Positions 24,813 through 32,043 of a stretch of 64,000 nt of DNA are shown here, one piece after another. The notes under the pieces are model-generated. The model had not been told where the DNA came from, did no database searches, and saw nothing but the letters and a program-made list of their open reading frames with translations. The stretch is from Anaerolineales bacterium (GTDB lineage: Bacteria; Chloroflexota; Anaerolineae; 4572-78; J111), in NCBI GenBank assembly GCA_020634855.1, contig JACKAU010000021.1:1-64000 (forward strand), written 5' to 3'. Position numbers and translations under genes: made by a program. Numbering within the stretch: position 1 is the first letter of the stretch; the number at the start of each line of letters is the position of its first letter.

Positions 24813-25219
24813 ATAAGTTAACGCGTTCTCAAGGTCTCAAGATAGCGGCGGTCATTGTACTGGTGTTGACCCTGTTCAATATGGTTGTGTATGACATTCC
24901 CTTTTTAACGCAGGGAATGGCGGCCCTTGATCAGGCGTCCAATGCTGACCAGGGGCCGCCATTCTATATGGTGATCCTGGAATTTGCTTTTGATGTTGTG
25001 GCTATCGTGGCCGCCTACGGGACGTGGCAAGGGCAGCGCTGGGGTGTGATTCTGATTATCATCGTCAGCGCTTTTAACTGCGTTAATAACGCGTTGGCAG
25101 CGGTCTTCGCCCCCTGGTCGGCGACCCGGATTGTTGCTGCCATTTCGGTTGTCGTGTACCTCGGCGTGATATACCTCTGTCTGCGGCGCGAGCCAAGGCC
25201 GCTGGTCCAATCCACTTGA
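24809..25219 (+). CDS. Four-TM membrane protein, tandem copy 2
   Basis: 136 residues, collinear paralogue of the preceding gene. Shared strings include RSQGLKIAAVIVLVLTL, PPFYMVILEFAFD, AAYGTWQGQRWGVIL and VIYLCLRREP. Differences are concentrated in the loop after the first helix and at the extreme C-terminus. Translation is coupled to copy 1 through an ATGA overlap. The histidine kinase gene follows after about 240 bases, too far to claim a shared operon. Function unknown. Confidence 0.75.
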   Translation: MNKLTRSQGLKIAAVIVLVLTLFNMVVYDIPFLTQGMAALDQASNADQGPPFYMVILEFAFDVVAIVAAYGTWQGQRWGVILIIIVSAFNCVNNALAAVFAPWSATRIVAAISVVVYLGVIYLCLRREPRPLVQST

Positions 25220-25341
25220 GAGTGGAGCCGCAAACCAATCTGTGTTAAACTGGGTGCATTACCTGTTTGTGCAATTGTGCGGGTAATGCATCCGGTTGTG
25301 TATTTAGGATCGTGAATACAATAACTTCAGCATTTGACTTT

Positions 25342-25416
25342 GGGTAATTGGTGATTAGTAATTGGTAATTGGCCCCGTTAGCGACGAATTACCCGTTACC
25401 AGTTACTCATTACCCG
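25342..25416. repeat. TAATTGGTAA palindrome, copy 2
   Basis: GGTAATTGGTGATTAGTAATTGG pairs with ACCCGTTACCAGTTACTCATTACCC. It is followed by AATTGGGGAAGTTATTTAATT, nearly identical to the bases after copy 1 at 15507, so a longer unit was duplicated. It lies just upstream of the histidine kinase gene. Confidence 0.65.
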
Positions 25417-25460
25417 ACGGAATTGGGGAAGTTATTTAATTTCCATTCTTTAGAAAGGCA

Positions 25461-26672
25461 ATGATGGTTAAAATGCGTCGCCGCTTTGATGGCAATGCTC
25501 TGCTCTACTACCTTCTTATGGTGTTGATTTTGTGCAGCTACACTATTCCCGTTTATATGGGGATTACGCTGCTGATCCCGGTCACCAGCAACGTCACCAC
25601 CTGGATACTCAACATTCTGGCGGTGCTGGTGCTGGTGGCCACGCTCAAACCGGTGTGGAACTGGGCGCAGCCCCGGGTCCATCACTTGGTTTATGCTCTG
25701 GATGACCCCCAGCTTGAAATCATCGGGCAGATGAGCGACTCGCTGGCCTCAACATCGCCGGAGGAATCCATGCTGTCTACTATTGCCGAAACCATTGCTC
25801 GCACGGTCAAGCTGCCCTATGTGCAGCTTGAAACCGCCGACGGCACAACGGCGACTTATGGTACACTCCGAAACGGTAGCGACTTGACGCACATTGAGAT
25901 CACGTATCGTGAGGAGGTGGTGGGGTGGCTGGATGCGACCTCGCGGCTGCCCAAAGTACCCCTTAGCAGCAGCGAATATGCCTTGCTCAATAGCCTGGCC
26001 CGGCAGGTTGGCATTACCCTGCACGCCGCCCAAATGAGCGAGGCCCTGCAAGCCTCCCGCGAGCAACTGGTGACTACCCGCGAGGAGGAGCGTCGCCGCA
26101 TCCGCCGCGATCTGCACGACGGCCTCGGCCCAACGCTGGCGTCACTGCGCATGCAGTTGGGCGCTCTACGCCGCATTGTGCGCGATGATCCCGCTGCGGC
26201 CGAGCAGTTGATCGACGAACTGCGCCATGATGTCAGCGCCGCCACCGCCGACATCCGCCGGCTGGTGTATGAATTGCGCCCGCCGATGCTGGACGATCTG
26301 GGGTTGATCGCCGCGATTAAGAATTTCAAGCTGGCCGATGCGCCGCTTCAGCTTGACGTCATCGCCCCGGAGCCAATGCCGCGATTGCCGGCGGCGGTTG
26401 AGGTGGCCGTTTACCGCATTGCCGGCGAGGCCATTCACAATGTCGTCAAACATGCCCAGGCGACCACCTGCGTGGTTGAGATTCAGGTGGAAACCGGGCA
26501 GCTCACCCTGAGTGTGACGGACGATGGCCACTTTTTGCCGGACGGCCACACCGCCGGGGTTGGCCTGCACTCGATGTACGAGCGGGCCGCCGAGTTGGGC
26601 GGTACATTTTCTATCCAACCGGCCACAGCGGGCGGTACCCACATTGTGGTTCATTTACCACTGGAGTCGTAA
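25461..26672 (+). CDS. NarL/DesK-type sensor histidine kinase
   Basis: 403 residues. Two membrane helices (about 10-65) are followed by a GAF-like region (about 85-190) and a HisKA_3 dimerisation domain with the phosphoacceptor His219 in RRIRRDLHDGLGPTLASLRMQL, then a HATPase domain with VKHAQATTCVVEI (N box), LSVTDDGHFLPDG and GVGLHSMYERAAELGG (G boxes). It passes phosphate to the LuxR-type regulator encoded two bases after its stop. The signal is unknown; the short membrane anchor suggests sensing in or near the membrane or in the cytoplasmic GAF region. Confidence 0.93.
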   Translation: MMVKMRRRFDGNALLYYLLMVLILCSYTIPVYMGITLLIPVTSNVTTWILNILAVLVLVATLKPVWNWAQPRVHHLVYALDDPQLEIIGQMSDSLASTSPEESMLSTIAETIARTVKLPYVQLETADGTTATYGTLRNGSDLTHIEITYREEVVGWLDATSRLPKVPLSSSEYALLNSLARQVGITLHAAQMSEALQASREQLVTTREEERRRIRRDLHDGLGPTLASLRMQLGALRRIVRDDPAAAEQLIDELRHDVSAATADIRRLVYELRPPMLDDLGLIAAIKNFKLADAPLQLDVIAPEPMPRLPAAVEVAVYRIAGEAIHNVVKHAQATTCVVEIQVETGQLTLSVTDDGHFLPDGHTAGVGLHSMYERAAELGGTFSIQPATAGGTHIVVHLPLES

Positions 26673-26674
26673 AC

Positions 26675-27316
26675 ATGGACAAACTTACTATTCTGATTGC
26701 CGATGACCACCCGGTCTTTCGCAAGGGGTTGCGCGCCCTGTTGGCTTCGATGCCCACCACCGAGCTGGTGGGCGAAGCCACCACCGGCGAAGAGGCGATC
26801 AATCTGGCCGAACAGTTACAGCCGGATGTCATCCTGATGGATTTGCAAATGCCCGGCGGCGGCGGTCTGCCCGCTATTCGCCAGATTGTCCAGACCAGTC
26901 CGCACATTCGTATTTTAGTAGTGACCATGTTTGAGGATGACGACTCGGTGTTTGCGGCGATGCGAGCGGGAGCGCGAGGTTACGTGCTAAAAGATATGGA
27001 TGATGAAGATATCACCCGAGCGATTTTAGCCGTAGGGCACGGCGAAGCCATTTTTAGCCCGGCCATTGCCCAGCGGATGATGAGTTTTTTCTCCGCTCGG
27101 CCCGCTTTGCCGCCGGACATCTTTCCCGAACTGACCGAAAGCGAGCGCAATGTGCTGCGGCTGATGGCGCAAGGCGCCAATAATGACGCCATTGCCCACC
27201 AATTAGCCTTAAGCGCCAAAACCGTGCGCAACTATGTGTCCAATATCTTTAGCAAACTGCAAGTCGCCGATCGCGCTCAAGCCATTGTGAAAGCGCGGGA
27301 TGCCGGGCTAAAATGA
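26675..27316 (+). CDS. LuxR/NarL-family response regulator
   Basis: 213 residues. The receiver domain has the acidic pair DDH near residue 10, the phosphoacceptor Asp56 in VILMDLQMPGG, and the conserved Lys in YVLKDM. The C-terminal LuxR helix-turn-helix contains LTESERNVLRLMAQGANNDAIAHQL and SAKTVRNYVSNIFSKL. It is the partner of the histidine kinase just upstream (2-base gap) and should bind DNA as a dimer. Its targets may include the adjacent membrane-protein pair, but that is a guess. Confidence 0.94.
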   Translation: MDKLTILIADDHPVFRKGLRALLASMPTTELVGEATTGEEAINLAEQLQPDVILMDLQMPGGGGLPAIRQIVQTSPHIRILVVTMFEDDDSVFAAMRAGARGYVLKDMDDEDITRAILAVGHGEAIFSPAIAQRMMSFFSARPALPPDIFPELTESERNVLRLMAQGANNDAIAHQLALSAKTVRNYVSNIFSKLQVADRAQAIVKARDAGLK

Positions 27317-27360
27317 GCAGCATCAAAGTTCTGGTATGATCCCCTTTGAAAATAACCTTC

Positions 27361-27420
27361 TGGAGCGTCAAAGTTTACTTTGACCTGGCCGTGGATGACA
27401 AAGCTAGCTTTGTCGCTCCA
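27361..27420. repeat. TGGAGCGACAAAG dyad repeat, copy 2
   Basis: TGGAGCGTCAAAGTTTACTTTGAC, a spacer, then GACAAAGCTAGCTTTGTCGCTCCA: an exact 60-base unit whose ends are inverted repeats, with a small palindrome inside each arm. It is closely similar to 40929-40979 and located 3' of the response regulator. It could terminate that operon. Confidence 0.7.
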
Positions 27421-27501
27421 TTACCTTGTCATCATTGTTGCTGTAGCGCAGCTTCTATCACACGCCCTTATTTTAGGGTATGTTTAGCATCGCATGCCCC
27501 G

Positions 27502-28090
27502 TTTTGCAACAAAATAGTTGATCCCGGCTGGCCAGAACGACTAATTTGCAACAAAATAGTTGATCCCGGCTGGCCGGATGTCGTTTCTTGAGACAAAAAA
27601 ACGATTTCCCGCCGGCCGGATGTCATTTCTTGAGACAAAAAAACGATTCCCGGCTGGCGGATCTCATTTCCTGCAACAAAATAGTTGATCCCGGCTGGCC
27701 GGATGTCATTTCTTGAGACAAAAAACGATTCCCGGCTGGCGGATCTCATTTCCTGCAACAAAAATAGTTGATCCCGGCTGGCGGATGTCATTTCATTTGA
27801 GACAAAAAACGATTCCCCGCTGGCCGGATGTCATTTCCTGAGACAAAAAAACGATTTCCCCGCTGGCGGATGTCATTTCCTGAGACAAAAAAACGATTCC
27901 CCGCTGGCCGGATGTCATTTCCTGAAAAAAAAAACGATTCCCGGCTGGCCGGATGTCATTTCCTGAGACAAAAAAACGATTCCCCGCCGGCCGGATGTCA
28001 TTTCCTGAGACAAAATAACGATTCCCCGCTGGCCGGATGTCCTTTTCCTTGAGACAAAATACTGTTCCCCGCTGGCGGAGTACTGAATTG
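27502..28090. repeat. 42-bp tandem array A (about 14 units)
   Basis: Contiguous units of 40-44 bases, modal 42, without spacers. There are two unit types. The majority type is CTGAGACAAAAAAACGATTC continuing CCCGCTGGCCGGATGTCATTTC. The minority type begins TGCAACAAAATAGTTGATCC. The minority type alternates with a CGGATCTC variant to form an 84-base dimer that is itself duplicated (about 27620-27790). Length changes are mostly in the A-run and around CTGGC(C)GG. Because 42 is divisible by 3, long frames stay open on both strands, but indels shift them, so I do not call a gene. No cas genes are nearby. Confidence 0.85.
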
Positions 28091-28575
28091 CCGGCAAAAA
28101 GCGGATCGGTGAAAACCGGACGCCTCTTTTACGGCAAAAACTCGTTATCAACCCCGACAGGTCTGTCCTGTTACCCCATTACCCCCTTCAAATTTCAAGT
28201 GATAGGATTCTCGCGCCTAATCCAGACCCCCGTACCCAAACAGCGCCGCCCCGATTCCCCGCGACGCTCGGTCCGCCCAGAAATCAATTCAAAAACTCTC
28301 GGCAACCTTACGTCCTGGCCGCTCATTTTCCGGCTCGCTGTACCAAGAACCTCATTATCAATTATCAATTGTCAATTATCCATTGTATAGGCTGTGGATT
28401 ATGGAGCCGAAATGGTATATAATTGGGGTAGAAGTGCGAAATTAGAAGAAGATTGGGTGAGGAAAAACACCCCACAAATTTTATTGAGAATTAGAAAATT
28501 TGTATTAAATATATGAGAGATATGATAGACTCTATTGAAGAATAAATTTAGTGTCGTTCCAGAAGAGGTAATATT
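28091..28575. other. Non-coding gap after array A
   Basis: About 480 bases. The first part is G+C-rich without a believable gene. Around 28345-28385 there is a TCAATTATCAATTGTCAATTATCC palindromic stretch, and from about 28430 the composition turns strongly A+T-rich into the following orphan gene. Confidence 0.5.
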
Positions 28576-28998
28576 GTGAAACAAGAGAGATTTATACCCG
28601 CTGCCAAAATTGAAGAAGCAAGTACAATAGAAGAGTTTTCCCGCAAACTTTTTGATGAACTCTTGACGGAAGCCAGAACGAAACGAGATGAAGCATTTGA
28701 GAAGTATAATGAATTCCGACGAGATGTGCTCAAAACAAGTATAATTTTCCTCGCAACTGGCAGAGATGATGATCTTCTATTGGAAGGTGAAAAATCCATT
28801 TGGGCAATGGCAGAAAAGAATGTAGAGGAAAACCCTCTTGCAATAGACTATTGGTTTTGGGAAGATAGGATAAATAAGTTAAGCCAGTATGATATTACAA
28901 GATTTGCCGCTCACTTCAATAGTGAATTGGAGATTGACGCGGCCTTGCAAGAAATAATCTCTAATGACCAAGAGTCTGATGAGGCAGGAGAGAATTAA
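28576..28998 (+). CDS. Hypothetical protein in A+T-rich DNA
   Basis: 140 residues from a GTG start preceded by AGAGG. Mostly helical, charged and soluble (EEFSRKLFDELLTEARTKRDEAFEKYNEFRRDVLKTS), with an acidic C-terminus. No family is recognised. Its codon use (many AGA, ATA, AAT, GAA) and A+T content differ visibly from nearly all other genes in the window, and it sits between a tandem repeat array and a predicted conflict-type membrane protein. Recent transfer is a reasonable inference. It could be an accessory or immunity protein of that group, but sequence alone does not show this. Confidence 0.55.
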   Translation: MKQERFIPAAKIEEASTIEEFSRKLFDELLTEARTKRDEAFEKYNEFRRDVLKTSIIFLATGRDDDLLLEGEKSIWAMAEKNVEENPLAIDYWFWEDRINKLSQYDITRFAAHFNSELEIDAALQEIISNDQESDEAGEN

Positions 28999-29189
28999 GA
29001 GGCTGGTTCGTATCTAATCCTTTCTATAATCCAGAATCTTGTAGATGGGTAAGTTTAGCTAAATTTAGTATAAATTTTCATTTTTGTTGAGGCTGTTGAG
29101 CGGTACAACGGTCGGTATTAACTGCTTGTTTAACATTCAATAATTGATCCGAGCAGGATCAAAACTCTCATCCAACTGAAAGGCCATTA

Positions 29190-29783
29190 ATGGTTGATAA
29201 CTCTAATCCCACAACTCAAAATGACGATTGGCTAACAGAACTCCAGCTTATTCGAGAAGAAGCCAAAGCTGAACAGCGTGAGAAACAAGCTGCACGTGAA
29301 GCCCAGGCGGCGCAATTAAAAAGCACGGTGGATCTACTGAAACAGGTCAACGGCTTAGAATTTTTGCGGGATATTCAAAAAAACGTGCTGAACGGGCAGG
29401 GCTTACTTGAGCAACTCGACGATACAGGGAAATATGAACGCGCTTTAGCATTGAGGTGGGATGGTTCCATTGCTGCGCCTACCCGGCCAAAAGAGGGGGA
29501 ACAGGCCCAACACGGCATTTTGATTGGCGTGACCAAGGATCAGCTTTTTGTGAACGAAAATCGGGTGTCACCGGCTACAGCACAAACCCTTCAAAAAAGT
29601 TTGTTGCAGCTACTGCGCAACGCCGACAAACCTCAACAGACTGAATCTAAACCCCAACAAAATACGCCTTCCTCTAAAAACACCTTTACGCCCCTAAAAT
29701 GGGCCGTCATCCTGGGTTTGTTATTCATTATTTTCGTGTTGGTGGTACTGGGAATAATCTTGCTTGTGAACACAGGTTATTAA
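29190..29783 (+). CDS. Coiled-coil protein with C-terminal TM anchor
   Basis: 197 residues. The N-terminal 60 residues form a charged coiled-coil (LQLIREEAKAEQREKQAAREAQAAQLK), followed by a small mixed domain (about 65-150) and a Pro/Gln/Ser linker. One C-terminal helix (WAVILGLLFIIFVLVVLGIILLV, about 170-192) makes it a tail-anchored protein with the bulk in the cytoplasm. It is followed after about 150 bases by the SLOG/SLATT protein, also membrane-anchored, on the same strand. I do not recognise the domain. A partnership with the downstream gene is inferred from position. Confidence 0.6.
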   Translation: MVDNSNPTTQNDDWLTELQLIREEAKAEQREKQAAREAQAAQLKSTVDLLKQVNGLEFLRDIQKNVLNGQGLLEQLDDTGKYERALALRWDGSIAAPTRPKEGEQAQHGILIGVTKDQLFVNENRVSPATAQTLQKSLLQLLRNADKPQQTESKPQQNTPSSKNTFTPLKWAVILGLLFIIFVLVVLGIILLVNTGY

Positions 29784-29931
29784 CGTTCTTCACGTGATCG
29801 TCAGGCAGAGCAATATCTAATCCGGGTTGTAGTCACTTAACCATTTATGTTATAATTTCCCTCACAAGCCATCTTCCCCGTCTCGCCAACACCACACCCG
29901 GCCTAAATAAAAAATTTCCAGGAGGGATTTT

Positions 29932-31794
29932 ATGACCGTACAATCTAGTCAAGACGAAGTTTTAGCTCCCCCGCAAGACGACTTACCCGCCCCCCCGACC
30001 ACCCAAGACACCCCCCCGCTTGAGACAAGCTTAACGTCTCGCCAGATTACCTTTGCCAACAAAAACAGCGCCTTGGTGGTGACTCCGCCGCCGGAGGCCG
30101 ATCCGGCTGACATTGCGGCGGCTCTGGGGTTACGGGAGCCGAGTATGGTCTTACTACTGCTGGGGGAAGCCGAGGGGCTGGATGAAATCACCGAGGCGTA
30201 TCTCAAGCAGCTCTTAAGTCGGGGTATCGCTCGGACCGCGGCCATCACCGAAACCCTCATCATCGATGGCGGGCGGGACAGCGGCCTGATGGCGATGATG
30301 GGCAAAGGGGTGGCCGACCGGGGCCGAAAGTCGCAGTTGGTTGGCGTCGCCCCGGCCCGAATGGTGACCGAAGCGGCCGGCAGCGAATCGACCGACGGGA
30401 CCGGACGCGAATCACTCGATCCCAATCACTCTCATTTTGTGCTGACCGACGGGAGTGAGTGGAGCGATGCCACCGAAACCATGATCCGGCTGGCCGGGGC
30501 CTGGGGGCCGGCGGTGCCGGTGATCGCGGTTTTGGTCAACGGCGCCGATGAGACCAAAGCCCAGGTGATCGAGGTCGTTCGCTGTAACTGGCCCGTCATC
30601 GTCCTCAAAGGCAGCGACGGTCTGGCCGACCGGCTGGCCGAACTACGGCAAGACCGCTCCGCCTTTATCCTTGATCCGGACCTGGCCGAAATTGTGATCG
30701 ACGGAAATCTCGCCATCTTTTCGCTCGGCAGCGCCATCAATGCGTTTGAGCGGCTGCTGGAAAAATTAACCTGGCCGAAAGAGAATCTCAGCATGGAGAC
30801 TCTGGAATTGGCCTGGAAAACCTTTGCGATGTACGACGCCAATGCCAATCGCCAGCAGCAATCGTACGGTCACTCGCAATTCTGGGCCTTGGCTCTGGGT
30901 ATTTTTGGGACGCTGCTGGTGCTGATCCAAAAGCAGTTGGAACTGTCGGGCAGAGCGTTTGATCAATCCTTTGCGGATAATGTGCTTAAATTCGTTATTC
31001 TGCTCGTTCCCATTTCCATAACCTTCATCGTAGCCGCCAGCAACCGCTTTAATGCCGGTACCAAATGGATTTTATCTCGGGCCGGCGCTGAAAGCATCAA
31101 AAAGGAGATCTATCGCTACCGCGCCCAGGCCGAAATCTACAGCGATAGCGGAACGCAAGATGTGTCGCGCGAGCTTAAACTGACCCGCAAGATTGAGACG
31201 ATTAGCAGCAAATTGATGCAGACCGAGGTCAACACCTCGGCTATTCGAGACTACACCGGCCCCATTCCCCCCAAATATGGGGCCGCCGAGGGCGATAACG
31301 GCCTCGATTATCTGTCGCCCGACCGTTACCTGAAACTGCGGTTGCAAGATCAGTTGACCTACTACCGCCGCAAAACCGCGGATTTAGAAAGCCAACTGCA
31401 TCGCTTGCAGTGGATTATCTATCTGGCCGGGGCGGCCGGCACGCTGTTGGTGGCGCTTGAATTCGAGCTGTGGATCGCGCTGACGACCACCGTCGCCACC
31501 GGGCTGACCACCTTCCTCCAATACCAAAAAGTGGAGGAAAAGCTGATGCGCTACAACCAAACCGCCACCGACCTGATGAATGTCCAGAACTGGTGGTTGG
31601 CCCTCTCCGCCGAGGAACAGGCCAACCCGGATAATATCGACAAACTCGTCGGCCAAACCGAAACGACCATCCACTCCGAACACGCCACCTGGGTGCAGGA
31701 GATGCAAGACGCCCTGGCCGAAATGCGGGCCGAGCAAACCAAAGACGAGAGCGACTCATCGACCGATCATAGGGTTTTTGCGGTTAAGCGGTAA
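29932..31794 (+). CDS. SLOG (LSDAT-like) domain fused to a four-TM SLATT/DUF4231-type membrane module
   Basis: 620 residues after a strong AGGAGGG site. A Pro-rich tail (1-40) is followed by a Rossmann-like domain (about 40-300) with the TRPM-type SLOG features LIIDGGRDSGLMAMMGKGVADRG, LVGVAPARMV and HSHFVLTDGSEWSDATETM. Next come a helix pair at about 320-370 and a second membrane pair at about 494-531, embedded in a DUF4231/SLATT pattern (DRYLKLRLQDQLTYYRRK before the helices, YQKVEEKLMRYNQTATDL after). SLOG domains bind nucleotide-derived ligands, and SLATT modules are predicted membrane effectors. Literature on SMODS/SLOG/SLATT systems predicts that such fusions sense a nucleotide signal and disturb the membrane. 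Here sensor and effector are in one chain and no cyclase gene is visible. Confidence 0.7.
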   Translation: MTVQSSQDEVLAPPQDDLPAPPTTQDTPPLETSLTSRQITFANKNSALVVTPPPEADPADIAAALGLREPSMVLLLLGEAEGLDEITEAYLKQLLSRGIARTAAITETLIIDGGRDSGLMAMMGKGVADRGRKSQLVGVAPARMVTEAAGSESTDGTGRESLDPNHSHFVLTDGSEWSDATETMIRLAGAWGPAVPVIAVLVNGADETKAQVIEVVRCNWPVIVLKGSDGLADRLAELRQDRSAFILDPDLAEIVIDGNLAIFSLGSAINAFERLLEKLTWPKENLSMETLELAWKTFAMYDANANRQQQSYGHSQFWALALGIFGTLLVLIQKQLELSGRAFDQSFADNVLKFVILLVPISITFIVAASNRFNAGTKWILSRAGAESIKKEIYRYRAQAEIYSDSGTQDVSRELKLTRKIETISSKLMQTEVNTSAIRDYTGPIPPKYGAAEGDNGLDYLSPDRYLKLRLQDQLTYYRRKTADLESQLHRLQWIIYLAGAAGTLLVALEFELWIALTTTVATGLTTFLQYQKVEEKLMRYNQTATDLMNVQNWWLALSAEEQANPDNIDKLVGQTETTIHSEHATWVQEMQDALAEMRAEQTKDESDSSTDHRVFAVKR

Positions 31795-31825
31795 ATAACG
31801 TCGCAGCCCGGATTACTGTATCTAT

Positions 31826-31967
31826 GACCGCCGACCGCCGACTGTTGACCGTCGCATCCTACCCACCTGTTGCTTGGCGGTCTGCGGTCGGCGAGCGGCG
31901 GTCGGCCGGTCGAACGCCAATTTCGGAGCCTCATAACCGACCAAAGTGAGCCGTATCCGTTAACGAA
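31826..31967. repeat. Hairpin MITE family 2, copy 2
   Basis: The left arm GACCGCCGACCGCCGACTG meets a right arm with GCGGTCGGCGAGCGGCGGTC, then AACGCCAATTTCGGAGCCTC, ATAACCGACC and ATCCGTTAACGAA. These match, in order, the right arm of the copy at 45611-45863 (AACGGCAATTTTGGAGGCTT, ATATCGGTC, GTCCGTTAGCAA). It lies between the SLATT gene and the amidohydrolase gene and ends just before the phased TTATCCCAA repeats. Confidence 0.65.
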
Positions 31968-31983
31968 TGATTTTGCCAAACTT

Positions 31984-32043
31984 ATCCACATGCTTTCCTA
32001 ATATTATCCCAAGAATAACCCAACTTATCCCAAGGTTATCCCA
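31984..32043 (+). promoter_or_regulatory. Helically phased ATCCCAA repeats upstream of amidohydrolase
   Basis: The word TATCCCAA or a close variant starts at about 31984, 31995, 32006, 32017, 32027 and 32038, steps of 11, 11, 11, 10 and 11 bases. The last copy touches the ATG at 32044. All copies face the same side of the helix. This is the pattern of a cooperative operator, though no regulator is encoded next to it. Confidence 0.5.

Noticed and set aside
27502..28090. CRISPR array
   Set aside because: Units are contiguous with no unique spacers, vary in length and sequence, and no cas gene is nearby. The same reasoning applies to 60013-60400.
27468..28151. Repeat-encoded proteins on either strand of array A (14-residue repeats such as EMTSGQPGIVFLSQ)
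   Set aside because: A 42-base period keeps all frames free of stops by itself. Indels shift the frame repeatedly and no ribosome-binding site is present.
29932..31794. TRPM-like ion channel
   Set aside because: The SLOG part resembles the TRPM N-terminus, but the membrane part has two short helix pairs and a DUF4231 pattern, not a six-helix channel with a pore loop.
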